This document shows positions 1-8,862 of a stretch of DNA of 64,000 bases, piece after piece. The stretch spans positions 1 to 64,000 of the forward strand of contig NZ_BMGL01000013.1 in the NCBI RefSeq assembly GCF_014640175.1. The letters run 5' to 3'. The stretch is from Psychroflexus salis (GTDB taxonomy: Bacteria; Bacteroidota; Bacteroidia; Flavobacteriales; Flavobacteriaceae). The notes below the pieces were generated by a model, which ran no database searches, was not told the origin of the DNA, and saw only the letters and a program-made list of their open reading frames with translations. The position numbers and the translations under genes are program-made. Positions within the stretch are counted from its first letter, which is position 1; each line of letters starts with the position of its first letter.

Positions 1-2489
1 AAGTAACTAATGCTGTAATCTGAAGCTTCTTGGTTGGCACCCAATACCAAGCCGTTTTGCTGGGTTAAGTTAAATACGCCTTCGCCAGTGTCACCGATTT
101 CACATTCTTCGATTAGGGGGAGTGGGCTGTTGCCGATTTGTACATTAAATAAATTAAGTTCAAAACTAAAAATACTTGAGCAACTACCTGCATCTAGTGT
201 TCTGGTAATTTGCACAAAAATATCTTGTGAAACAATACCTTCAGGCAATTGATATGTTGTAGTGTTCGTAATTGCATTTTCTTCATTTTCAGCATCAGCT
301 TCAGTCAAGAAATACTCTATAGTTTCAACATCATCAGGATCATTTACTCCCATAGATGTTAAATTATTCTCTGTAAGATCGAAGGTTTCAGTTCCAGAAA
401 AATCACCACATTCATAAATATTAAAAATTTGCTCTATTTGTACTTCAACACAAGCAAATAATTCAAACGAACGCACCAAAACACAATCAAGATTTTCTAA
501 ACTTCGTATCCCAACAAAAGCAATAAGATTAGTACCTGCATTATAATTAGAAGTGTTATCAATTGGATTTTCGAAATTAAGTGCATCTTGTTCGGTTTCA
601 AAATATGCAAATTCTACATCTAAAGTGCTTTGTCCATCGAGAACAATATTGTTGTTGATCGTTAAATCGAAAAACACAGGATTATTAGGATCTATAGGCT
701 CTACTACTAAAGGTTCTCCAATGGTTAAAACTGTGGTATTAATTTCAAAACTGTTTATAGCAGAACAAGAAGATAGAGAATTATTCTCAGCTCTAACGTA
801 AATGGTTTCAGATTCATTAGCAGGCTGGTAAGCTTCTGGATTCTGAATGGGGTTTGTATTATTCTCAGCATTTACAAATGTTGGATAAAAGGTAACATTC
901 AATTCAGAATCTGTTATTCCTGTAATTCCTAAATCAACTTCGTTTAAATTCACTGCTGCATCATCAAAATCTTCTACACAAAGGTCTATATCTTCAATAT
1001 CGGGCTGTATAGCAGGTTGTTCAAAAAAATTAATATCTACCGTTCCATCTACCGATGTTCCGCTAATTGGGTTTTCTGCTGTAAGTCTATAGGTTCCGCC
1101 TGGAGCAGTGACTGTTAAAGATGACTCGTTTTCATCTGGTATAACTTCGAACTCATCGGTTGTATTATTAAATAATTCCCAAGTGTATTCAACTTGATCG
1201 CCTACTAAATCAGCTGGCAATGAAGAAAATATGGTATATTCTTCACCCACACACAGATCAACATCATCTCCTAAAATAGGACAACCCGAAACTCCAGCAC
1301 CTGGCTGACCGTCGTTAGTTTGTTGGAAACTAATAAAGCCAGGGCTTTGATTAAAATTAGTGATTAAAACAATGTAAAATTCGCCTTGTTGGGCATTAGG
1401 AATAGTCATAGTCTCTACAGGAGCGGCAGAAAAACTACAATCTACTTCGTTAGCTGAAATTAAGTCATCACAATTTCCATCTGGTGTATCAAATGGACCC
1501 CAGATAATAAAATCTACATCTAAGCTTGGATTGTTAAAATTCGGAGATGTATCCTGCTCCAAAAGAAACACAAAATCTCCAGACTCTTCCACTTCCATAA
1601 AAAACCAAGCTGGATAAGGCTGAGAGCCTAAACAACCATAATCTGGACCAGGCTCAGCAGATTGAGCACCACCTGGCGTTTGATTATTAATATTCGGGAA
1701 AAAATACAAATCTCCACCCGCACAAAAAGCTTGTGCTTCGGCGCAGGAGTCGCTTGTTCTTGAAATTACCTCTACACTAGCTAAATCTGTATTTAATGTT
1801 TCACACCCAAATTGATCGATTACCGTAACTTGAACGTTGTATACTAAAACCGCTTCAAAAGCATGTTGCACAAACGGCACATCGGTAGTTGTGGTTTCGC
1901 CGTCACCAAAATCCCATAGATAGGTATAACTTTCATTATCTAAACCTTCGTGATCAATTTCAAGTGTAACAGGAATAAAATCGCCCACTTCGTAATTACC
2001 ACTTGTGTTATTAAAAGTTGATGGTTGTAAACCAACTAGTGTAGATGGAGTAGTTTCACAAGGAGCACGACAGCCAACATCAAAAGCAATTTCTGCAGAA
2101 ATAAAATTTGGAACAAAACCTGAAGATATTGCAATGGTAATACAACCTGATGGGTTTTCATCAGCATCTGAAGCTGAAACTAAACCAAGAGAACCATCGT
2201 AAGGAATTTCATTACCTGTTGTATCGTTACCATCATAAATGGTAAAATCAACAATACTAGGAATATTGAATGCAGTAAAATCTAAGGTACTAATTTGTGT
2301 GTCATCATCAGGGCAAATGGTGAACACAATATCTAGAGTGCTCAAATTACCGTTTTCATTGTTTATGAAAAATGAATCTTCACAAGATGAAACATTTGCT
2401 AATCCATCATTATCTACAATATCGTTAATATTGGTCTGAGCATTAACTGCAAAGCTTATTAGGGAAATAAAAAGTAAAAAATATTTCAT
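1..2489 (-). CDS. Large secreted PKD-domain protein, 3' end outside window
   Basis: An open frame of 829 codons runs from ATG 2489 off the left edge without a stop, so the C-terminus is missing. The first residues (MKYFLLFISLISFAVNAQ) form a clean signal peptide. A PKD-type stretch with the motif YLWDFGDGETTT sits about 185 residues in, followed by a region resembling secreted Bacteroidota adhesins (repeated NPxxxxN, FDL and CVExF-like segments, many Asp, Asn and Thr, paired Cys). Such proteins are usually exported by T9SS and carry a C-terminal sorting domain, but that end is not visible here. The gene lies 10 bases downstream of the small secreted protein at 2500-2919 and is probably cotranscribed with it. 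Function is inferred as cell-surface or adhesin-like. Substrate is unknown. Confidence 0.85.
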   Translation of the reverse strand, partial: MKYFLLFISLISFAVNAQTNINDIVDNDGLANVSSCEDSFFINNENGNLSTLDIVFTICPDDDTQISTLDFTAFNIPSIVDFTIYDGNDTTGNEIPYDGSLGLVSASDADENPSGCITIAISSGFVPNFISAEIAFDVGCRAPCETTPSTLVGLQPSTFNNTSGNYEVGDFIPVTLEIDHEGLDNESYTYLWDFGDGETTTTDVPFVQHAFEAVLVYNVQVTVIDQFGCETLNTDLASVEVISRTSDSCAEAQAFCAGGDLYFFPNINNQTPGGAQSAEPGPDYGCLGSQPYPAWFFMEVEESGDFVFLLEQDTSPNFNNPSLDVDFIIWGPFDTPDGNCDDLISANEVDCSFSAAPVETMTIPNAQQGEFYIVLITNFNQSPGFISFQQTNDGQPGAGVSGCPILGDDVDLCVGEEYTIFSSLPADLVGDQVEYTWELFNNTTDEFEVIPDENESSLTVTAPGGTYRLTAENPISGTSVDGTVDINFFEQPAIQPDIEDIDLCVEDFDDAAVNLNEVDLGITGITDSELNVTFYPTFVNAENNTNPIQNPEAYQPANESETIYVRAENNSLSSCSAINSFEINTTVLTIGEPLVVEPIDPNNPVFFDLTINNNIVLDGQSTLDVEFAYFETEQDALNFENPIDNTSNYNAGTNLIAFVGIRSLENLDCVLVRSFELFACVEVQIEQIFNIYECGDFSGTETFDLTENNLTSMGVNDPDDVETIEYFLTEADAENEENAITNTTTYQLPEGIVSQDIFVQITRTLDAGSCSSIFSFELNLFNVQIGNSPLPLIEECEIGDTGEGVFNLTQQNGLVLGANQEASDYSISY

Positions 2490-2499
2490 TGTATAAATA

Positions 2500-2919
2500 T
2501 TATTTAGAAATGGGTAAAAGACCTATAATATAGCTAGTATTATCAGAATAATAATAAACAGTTTTTGTATTGTAGGTATTCAATTTGTACTTATAGGGAT
2601 TAAATTCTTTATAATCTTCAGGAAGATTAAATTCTAAATTCGGATTGTAATGTTCAATCTTATATACTTTATCCATATTAATGGTTGGTAGGTTATCTGG
2701 AAAGGAAGTTGCTTCATAAAAAACAATTCTATCTAAAATCCCTTTGTAAAAATCAATTGATTTTTGATTATTTTTGATAGCATCTTCAGCAGCATCGGCA
2801 TATACATCAGTAACAAATTTTTCAAAATTTTCAACATTCGCTTCACCAATTTTTTGTTGAGCAAACAAACCTGTAAATCCTATGAAAAGTAAGATTATTG
2901 TGTATTTAAAAGTGGCCAT
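2500..2919 (-). CDS. Small secreted protein of unknown function
   Basis: A 139-residue protein with an N-terminal signal peptide (hydrophobic run, then GLFAQQ as likely cleavage site). The mature part is charged, rich in Tyr, Asn and Lys, and has no motif I recognise. It stands 10 bases ahead of the large PKD-domain gene on the same strand, so the two probably form one transcript and the small protein may assist or accompany the large one at the surface. That link rests on position only. The start ATG at 2919 is the first in frame and leads directly into the signal peptide. Confidence 0.7.
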   Translation of the reverse strand: MATFKYTIILLFIGFTGLFAQQKIGEANVENFEKFVTDVYADAAEDAIKNNQKSIDFYKGILDRIVFYEATSFPDNLPTINMDKVYKIEHYNPNLEFNLPEDYKEFNPYKYKLNTYNTKTVYYYSDNTSYIIGLLPISK

Positions 2920-3030
2920 ATATTTAATTTTAGAGTGGCGAAAATTAATGAAAATATAACAAAAATTAGCCTAATAGAAGAATTATTATAACTCTAACAT
3001 TCACTAAAACCTATAAAAGCGTAAAAAACA

Positions 3031-3038
3031 TATATTTG
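3031..3038 (+). promoter_or_regulatory. Candidate -7 promoter box of folE
   Basis: TATATTTG matches the Bacteroidota -7 consensus TAnnTTTG and lies 19 bases before the folE ATG at 3058. No clear -33 TTG is visible at the usual spacing. Confidence 0.5.
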
Positions 3039-3057
3039 CAATTACATTTAATGAACT

Positions 3058-3726
3058 ATGAAATTAGACGAAAAAATCACTGAAATAGGTGATAATCACG
3101 TAGGAACATCAACCGAAACTCCTTTAAGAGAAGATGCATTTCATCAATCTGAAGAAGAAAAAAGGAATAAAATTAAACATCACGTTGGCGAAATTATGCA
3201 TACCCTTGGTTTGGATATGACCGACGATAGCTTGCGCGGTACACCAAATCGTGTGGCTAAAATGTTTGTAAATGAAATTTTTTCTGGTTTAAACCCACAA
3301 CATAAACCCAAAGCTTCCACATTTGAGAACAAATACAAATACGGCGAAATGTTGGTAGAAAAAAATATTACGGTATATTCAACTTGTGAGCATCATTTGC
3401 TTCCTATAGTTGGAAAAGCGCATATTGCCTACATTTCTAGTGGTAGAGTTGTAGGTTTATCTAAAATGAATAGAATTGTAGATTATTTTGCAAAAAGACC
3501 ACAAGTTCAAGAACGCTTAACCATGCAAATTGTAAAAGAATTACAAATTGCATTAGCTACCGATGATGTTGCTTGCGTGATTGATGCCAAACATTTATGT
3601 GTTAATTCTCGAGGCATTCGCGACATAGAAAGCTCAACCGTAACTAGCGAATTTGGTGGAAAATTTAAAGAAATCAATACGCGAAAAGAATTTTTAGACT
3701 ACATTAAATTAGACACTAAATTTTAA
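3058..3726 (+). CDS. folE: GTP cyclohydrolase I
   Basis: Converts GTP to 7,8-dihydroneopterin triphosphate, the first step of tetrahydrofolate synthesis and also the entry to queuosine and other pterin-derived pathways. The 222-residue protein carries the zinc ligands in the expected places: Cys110 with His112/His113 in STCEHHLLP, and Cys181 in HLCVNSRGI. The GTP-binding core (SLRGTPNRVAKM, LSKMNRIVDYFAKRPQVQE) is intact. The N-terminal 40 residues are charged and variable, as in other family members. It is followed after 9 bases by cysS. queE, another enzyme of a GTP-derived deazaguanine pathway, is in the same window but far away (60128-60760). Confidence 0.97.
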   Translation: MKLDEKITEIGDNHVGTSTETPLREDAFHQSEEEKRNKIKHHVGEIMHTLGLDMTDDSLRGTPNRVAKMFVNEIFSGLNPQHKPKASTFENKYKYGEMLVEKNITVYSTCEHHLLPIVGKAHIAYISSGRVVGLSKMNRIVDYFAKRPQVQERLTMQIVKELQIALATDDVACVIDAKHLCVNSRGIRDIESSTVTSEFGGKFKEINTRKEFLDYIKLDTKF

Positions 3727-3735
3727 GCTCTACTT

Positions 3736-5229
3736 ATGGCATTATACAACCAACAAGAACTTTATATTTACAATACTCAAGCTACCAAAAAAGAAAAATT
3801 CTTACCTGTAAACGAAGGCTTAGTAGGCATGTATGTCTGTGGACCAACTGTTTACAATAAAGTTCATTTGGGAAATTGCCGTACCTTTATTTCTTTCGAT
3901 TTAGTTTTTAGGTACTTACAGCATTTAGGTTATAAAGTACGTTACGTTCGCAATATTACCGATGCAGGCCATTTGGAAAATGATGCTGAAGAAGGCGAAG
4001 ACCGAATAGCAAAAAAAGCGCGTCTAGAAGAGCTAGAACCTATGGAAGTGGTTCAAAAATACACGGTAGACTTTCATGATATTCTTCGCGAATTCAACAA
4101 CATTCCACCTAGTATTGAACCAACAGCAACTGGACATATTGTTGAACAAATTGAAATTATTAAAACTATTGTAGATAAAGGCTTAGCTTACGAAGCCAAT
4201 GGGAGTGTTTATTTTGATGTAATGGAATACCATAAAAATAACCATTACGGAATTTTAAGCGGTCGGAAAATTGAAGATTTAATTGCCAACACCAGAGAAT
4301 TGGCAGGACAATCTGAAAAGAAAAACCCACAGGATTTCGCTTTATGGAAAAAAGCTGAACCACAACATATTATGCGTTGGCCTTCACCATGGGGCGTTGG
4401 TTTCCCAGGTTGGCATTTAGAATGTACTGCCATGAGCACAAAATATTTAGGAGAAGAATTTGACATACACGGTGGCGGAATGGATTTAAAATTTCCGCAC
4501 CACGAATGCGAAATTGCTCAAGGAAAAGCAGCTACTGGAAAAGACCCCGTACATTATTGGATGCACGCCAATATGTTGACTTTAAATGGTAAAAAAATGG
4601 CAAAAAGTACGGGTAACAACATTTTACCAGAACAAATTTTTACCGGCAATAGCAAGCATCTTTCTAAAGCATACGCTCCAACCGTTGCTCGATTTTTCAT
4701 GTTACAAGCGCATTATAGAAGCATTTTAGATTTTTCTGATGAAGCTTTGCAAGCTGCTGAAAAAGGTTTTGATCGATTAATGGAAGCTATGCAACAAATT
4801 GACAAATTACCAACTTCAAATACATCTAGCCTTGATGTTTCTAATTGGAAACAAAAGTGCTACGATGCTATGAATGACGATTTTAACAGTCCGATTTTAA
4901 TTGCCCATTTATTCGATGCGGTAAAAATGATTAACGCTATTAAAGTTGAAAAAGAATACATTTCTAAAGAAGACTTACAAATTCTAAAAGAAAGCATGCA
5001 TTCTTTTGTATTTGATGTACTTGGCCTAAAATCAAAGGAAGCTGCAGTACAAAAAGATGGAAATTCCACGCAAGTAGATTCGTTGGTAAAAATGCTTATT
5101 AATCTAAGAGCAGAAGCACGTGCCAATAAAGATTTTGCTACTAGCGATAAAATTCGTGACCAATTGTTTGAAATGGGAGTTGAATTAAAAGACAACAAAG
5201 ATGGAACTGTCTTCACGGTAAAAGCTTAA
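3736..5229 (+). CDS. cysS: Cysteinyl-tRNA synthetase
   Basis: Class I aminoacyl-tRNA synthetase that charges tRNA-Cys in the cytoplasm. At 497 residues it is of normal length. Cys35 in [13 protein letters not shown] is the first zinc ligand and HLGN (44-47) is the HIGH-class signature. Further zinc ligands are expected in LECTAMS and HHECE. KMAKS at 287-291 is the KMSKS loop. The C-terminal part has the helical anticodon-binding region and ends with the usual small domain ([19 protein letters not shown]). Its stop codon shares one base with the start of yidD (TAATG), which suggests translational coupling. Confidence 0.98.
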   Translation: MALYNQQELYIYNTQATKKEKFLPVNEGLVGMYVCGPTVYNKVHLGNCRTFISFDLVFRYLQHLGYKVRYVRNITDAGHLENDAEEGEDRIAKKARLEELEPMEVVQKYTVDFHDILREFNNIPPSIEPTATGHIVEQIEIIKTIVDKGLAYEANGSVYFDVMEYHKNNHYGILSGRKIEDLIANTRELAGQSEKKNPQDFALWKKAEPQHIMRWPSPWGVGFPGWHLECTAMSTKYLGEEFDIHGGGMDLKFPHHECEIAQGKAATGKDPVHYWMHANMLTLNGKKMAKSTGNNILPEQIFTGNSKHLSKAYAPTVARFFMLQAHYRSILDFSDEALQAAEKGFDRLMEAMQQIDKLPTSNTSSLDVSNWKQKCYDAMNDDFNSPILIAHLFDAVKMINAIKVEKEYISKEDLQILKESMHSFVFDVLGLKSKEAAVQKDGNSTQVDSLVKMLINLRAEARANKDFATSDKIRDQLFEMGVELKDNKDGTVFTVKA

Positions 5230-5489
5230 TGCAACTTTTAAAAAAAATACTGGCTTTTCCTTTTATTGTATTGATTCAGATTTACCGATATGGCATTTCA
5301 CCTTTTACTCCATCATCGTGTCGGTTTGAGCCAACTTGCTCGGCTTATAGCTTAGAAGCCTTTCAAAAACACCATGTATTAAAAGCATTCTGGTTGAGCT
5401 TAAAACGGATCTCGAAGTGCCACCCATGGGGAAGCTCAGGTTACGATCCTGTGCCACCTGCAAAAAATAAAACAAAGGATGCTTCATAA
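5229..5489 (+). CDS. yidD: Membrane protein insertion efficiency factor YidD
   Basis: A small YidD-family protein of 86 residues that assists YidC-dependent insertion of inner-membrane proteins. The family signature is complete: YRYGISPF, then SCRFEPTCSAY with two cysteines, and the CHPWGSSGYDPVP ending. An N-terminal amphipathic/hydrophobic helix is present. The start overlaps the cysS stop by one base. The next gene, lgt, also encodes an envelope function. Confidence 0.96.
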   Translation: MQLLKKILAFPFIVLIQIYRYGISPFTPSSCRFEPTCSAYSLEAFQKHHVLKAFWLSLKRISKCHPWGSSGYDPVPPAKNKTKDAS

Positions 5490-5537
5490 CACAAGCTATT
5501 TTTTTATGAAAATGTATCTTTACCAAAATTTTAATTT

Positions 5538-6368
5538 ATGCTGCATTCCATCACCTGGGATCCTTCTATAGGAATTGATTTAGGTTTTCTTACTATTCGC
5601 TACTACAGCTTAATGTTTTTAATTGCTTTTGGGTCAGGATGGTACATTACCAAAAAAATGTATGAACGCGAAGGTCTATCCGAAAAAAAACTCGATAGTC
5701 TTTTTGCTTATGTAGTAGTTGGCACCTTGCTAGGTGCTCGATTAGGTCACGTTATATTTTACCAAGCTGAATTATTTATTGAAGATCCCCTCTCCATTTT
5801 ATTACCTGCACGTTTTGTTCCAGAATTCGAGTTTACAGGTTTTCAAGGCTTAGCTAGTCATGGTGCAACTATCGGCATATTTATAGCTGCCTTTTTGTAC
5901 AGTAAAAAAATATTGCAAAAACATGTTTTTTGGATTTTAGACCGAATTGTAGTTCCCGTTTCTTTTGGGGCTATTTTTGTGCGAATTGGTAACTTTTTGA
6001 ATTCTGAAATTATTGGTAAACCAACTAACTCAGATTTTGGTGTTGTATTTGTGCAGCTTGGAGAAGATTTTGCAAGACATCCTGCGCAATTATATGAAGC
6101 TGCCTGCTATGCATTACTTTTTGTTTTTCTATATTTCTTGTACTGGAAAACCGAAATTAGAAAAAAACTCGGACTTACTTTTGGCATTTTCTTTAGTATT
6201 TTATGGATTATTCGATTTATTGTAGAATATGCAAAAGAGCCGCAAGTAGCTGAACGAGCAGATTGGTTGTTCAATACTGGACAATTACTCAGTCTTCCTT
6301 TTATTGTAATTGGCTTTGGTATTGTGTCTTGGAGTTTACAACGCGATAAGAAAAAGCAAATTCAGTAA
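5538..6368 (+). CDS. lgt: Prolipoprotein diacylglyceryl transferase
   Basis: Transfers diacylglycerol from phosphatidylglycerol to the lipobox cysteine of prolipoproteins at the inner membrane, which fits the many lipoproteins in this window. The 276-residue protein has about seven hydrophobic segments. The Lgt signature RIGNFLNSEIIG spans 149-160, a SHGA segment with His109 takes the place of the usual HGG region, and RHPAQLYEA follows. It begins 48 bases after yidD. A sequence TATCTTTA just upstream resembles a -7 box, so it may have its own promoter besides readthrough from folE-cysS-yidD. Confidence 0.97.
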   Translation: MLHSITWDPSIGIDLGFLTIRYYSLMFLIAFGSGWYITKKMYEREGLSEKKLDSLFAYVVVGTLLGARLGHVIFYQAELFIEDPLSILLPARFVPEFEFTGFQGLASHGATIGIFIAAFLYSKKILQKHVFWILDRIVVPVSFGAIFVRIGNFLNSEIIGKPTNSDFGVVFVQLGEDFARHPAQLYEAACYALLFVFLYFLYWKTEIRKKLGLTFGIFFSILWIIRFIVEYAKEPQVAERADWLFNTGQLLSLPFIVIGFGIVSWSLQRDKKKQIQ

Positions 6369-6570
6369 AATAGAATACGAAACTCATCAGTTCATAAAAA
6401 AGATCTTAAACATCTAACTTTTTTTGTGAATTGCTATTTTAAATTCTACCGCACTTACAAGTTACTTAAATAAACTGTAAAGCAAGAATTGAAATCAGTA
6501 CGGCCTATTTTTAATGCATTAAGAACTTAATAGTTTAACTATATCTGCTTGATGTTGAAAATAAAAAACC

Positions 6571-8334
6571 TTACATCTGTTCAGGTACTTCAATTCCTAG
6601 TAAAGCAAAAGCACTTTTAATAACATTAGCAACTAGGGCAGAAAGCTCAACTCGAACATGAATTTGTTCAGTTTTATCTGCACCAAGAATACTTACATTT
6701 TGATAAAAAGAATTAAACTCTTTTACCAAATCGTAAGTGTAATTCGCAATTAAAGCAGGACTATACTGACTAGCTGCTTGCTGAATAGTTTCTGGATATA
6801 ATTGCAATTGTTTAATTAAAGCTTTTTCTTTTTCGTGAAAAATATAGGCTTCAACTGCAATAGATTTTGGTGCTTTTTTCAATATAGATTGAATTCTGGC
6901 ATAGGTATATTGAATAAAAGGTCCCGTGTTTCCTTGAAAATCTACAGACTCTTCAGGATTAAATAAAATTCGCTTTTTAGGATCAACTTTTAGGATGTAA
7001 TACTTTAAAGCTCCTAAACCAATTTTTTGGTATAGTTCTTCTTTTTCAGCTTCATTATAAGCATCCAGCTTTCCGAGTTCGCTAGAAATTTTCCTTGCTG
7101 TTTCGGTCATTTCAAAAATTAAATCGTCTGCATCAACCACAGTTCCTTCTCGACTTTTCATTTTGCCAGAAGGTAAGTCTACCATTCCATAACTTAAATG
7201 GTATAAATTTTCTGCCCATGCGAAATCGAGTTTTTTCAAGATTAAAAACAATACTTTAAAATGATAATCTTGTTCATTTCCAACCGTATAAACCATTCCA
7301 TTAGCTGCAAAATCTTGCATTCGTTGTATGGCAGTACCGATGTCTTGGGTCATGTAAACAGCTGTTCCATCAGCGCGCAAAACAATTTTTTCGTCTAGTC
7401 CATCTTCGGTTAAATCAATCCAAACGCTTCCATCTTCTTTTTTAAAAAAAACACCTATTTCTAATCCTTTTGCTACTATATCTTTTCCAAGTAAATAGGT
7501 TTCACTTTCGTAATAATTCTTATCGAAATCTACTCCAAGATTTTTGTAGGTTTCCTTAAAACCTTCGTACACCCAATTGTTCATTTTTTTCCAAAGCGCA
7601 ACCACTTCTTCATCACCTTGCTCCCATTTTTGAAGCATTTGTTTAGCTTCAATTAAAAGTGGTGCTCGTTTTTTTGCTTCTTTTTCTTCTAAGCCTTCAG
7701 CTTGTAGAGCTTCAATTTGTTTTTTGTACTCTTTATCGAATTTCACATAGTAATTCCCAACCAACTTATCGCCTTTTAAGCCTGTAGATTCTGGATTTTC
7801 TTCATTTCCGAACTTTTGCCAAGCCAACATACTTTTACAAATATGAATTCCACGATCGTTAATAATTTGGGTTTTAATAACCTTTTTACCACTAGCTTTT
7901 AAAATTTCAGCTACAGCGTAACCCAACAAATTATTTCGAATATGTCCTAAATGAAGTGGCTTATTGGTATTGGGTGAAGAATACTCTACCATTATTTTTT
8001 CGGAAGCTTCAATTGAAAATCCAAAATTTTTAGATTCAGTTATCGTATGTAATTCACTTAAAAAATAAGCATCGCTTAAACTGATATTCAAAAAACCTTT
8101 CACCACATTAAAATCCGTCACTTCTTCTACTTCATTTTTTAAAAATGTGCCAATAGCATTTCCTAAAGCAACGGGATTGGTTTTAATGTGCCGTAATAAC
8201 GAAAAAACAACCAAGGTAATATCGCCATCGAACTCCTTTCTAGTCGATTGAAAATCGAACTCGTTGAGATGTAATTGGTGCTCTTGTTGTAAAAATGTAG
8301 TTACGGCAGAAGCTAATTTTTTTTGAATTTGCAT
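6571..8334 (-). CDS. argS: Arginyl-tRNA synthetase
   Basis: Class I synthetase that charges tRNA-Arg. The HIGH-class motif HLGH lies at 128-131 (in SPNTNKPLHLGHIRNN) and the KMSKS-equivalent KMKS at 391-394 (GKMKSREGT). The N-terminal tRNA-D-loop recognition domain and the C-terminal DALR-type anticodon-binding domain are both present, giving 587 residues. I chose ATG 8334 (MQIQKKLA). The frame is open back to a TTG at 8355, but that TTG is the last three bases of a -7 promoter box (8353-8360) and cannot be the start. The gene converges on lgt, with about 200 bases between them. Confidence 0.97.
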   Translation of the reverse strand: MQIQKKLASAVTTFLQQEHQLHLNEFDFQSTRKEFDGDITLVVFSLLRHIKTNPVALGNAIGTFLKNEVEEVTDFNVVKGFLNISLSDAYFLSELHTITESKNFGFSIEASEKIMVEYSSPNTNKPLHLGHIRNNLLGYAVAEILKASGKKVIKTQIINDRGIHICKSMLAWQKFGNEENPESTGLKGDKLVGNYYVKFDKEYKKQIEALQAEGLEEKEAKKRAPLLIEAKQMLQKWEQGDEEVVALWKKMNNWVYEGFKETYKNLGVDFDKNYYESETYLLGKDIVAKGLEIGVFFKKEDGSVWIDLTEDGLDEKIVLRADGTAVYMTQDIGTAIQRMQDFAANGMVYTVGNEQDYHFKVLFLILKKLDFAWAENLYHLSYGMVDLPSGKMKSREGTVVDADDLIFEMTETARKISSELGKLDAYNEAEKEELYQKIGLGALKYYILKVDPKKRILFNPEESVDFQGNTGPFIQYTYARIQSILKKAPKSIAVEAYIFHEKEKALIKQLQLYPETIQQAASQYSPALIANYTYDLVKEFNSFYQNVSILGADKTEQIHVRVELSALVANVIKSAFALLGIEVPEQM

Positions 8335-8352
8335 GCTAAAAATTTTGAAATG

Positions 8353-8360
8353 CAAAGATA
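8353..8360 (-). promoter_or_regulatory. -7 promoter box of argS
   Basis: TATCTTTG on the minus strand, a perfect TAnnTTTG match, 18 bases before ATG 8334. It contains the TTG that could otherwise be mistaken for an upstream start codon. Confidence 0.6.
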
Positions 8361-8391
8361 ATCCAAAATTTACAAGGCATTTAGGAAAGTA

Positions 8392-8850
8392 ATGATAGAA
8401 TTGTCTATTTTTAAAACAAAAATGCTATTAAATATTTCTTACAACCGACCTAAAATTAAAAAGCAAATCGATAATGCCGTGGGTAAGCCTTTTTCGTTAA
8501 TGCAACGAATTAAAATGAAAGGGATTGGCTCTGGTAAAATGATTATCGATTCTACTAGCATCCAAATTCACAATTTATTAGTCTTAGATAACAATCAAAA
8601 TGTTTGTGGAATAGAGATGCGCCCAAATGGAATTTTAGTTTCTTTTCGTTCATTATTAGAAACTTATGCATTAATTATTCCTTTTTACAAGTTAAAAATA
8701 TACAAAGGACAAAGCGATGTGTATTCCATTTATAGAGATGAATATTTTATAAAAGTGAAAGTAAAAGAAAAGCAGCATCACAAATTTATGCAGAAGTTGT
8801 TAAACTTTAAGCTTCAGGAATACGATTCCAAACTACAATACCCTAACTAA
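8392..8850 (+). CDS. Conserved small protein of unknown function
   Basis: A 152-residue basic protein without signal peptide or clear membrane span; one moderately hydrophobic stretch (LLETYALIIPFYKLKIY) lies in its middle. I do not recognise a family. It is divergent from argS and 12 bases ahead of the SDR gene at 8863, so it is probably cotranscribed with that. The start is uncertain: ATG 8392 is the first in frame, but ATG 8422 (residue 11, MLLNISYNRPK) has a TATTTTTA sequence just upstream and may be the real one. Confidence 0.6.
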   Translation: MIELSIFKTKMLLNISYNRPKIKKQIDNAVGKPFSLMQRIKMKGIGSGKMIIDSTSIQIHNLLVLDNNQNVCGIEMRPNGILVSFRSLLETYALIIPFYKLKIYKGQSDVYSIYRDEYFIKVKVKEKQHHKFMQKLLNFKLQEYDSKLQYPN

Positions 8851-8862
8851 GAAATTAAATTT

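Noticed and set aside
34-2439. Short plus-strand open frames
   Set aside because: All are antisense shadows of the long secreted protein that runs from 2489 off the window edge.
4860-5216. A 118-codon open frame on the minus strand
   Set aside because: Antisense shadow of cysS.
6369-6570. Intergenic gap between lgt and argS as a small-RNA site
   Set aside because: Only a weak AGAT/ATCT stem is visible and no promoter; nothing to support a gene.
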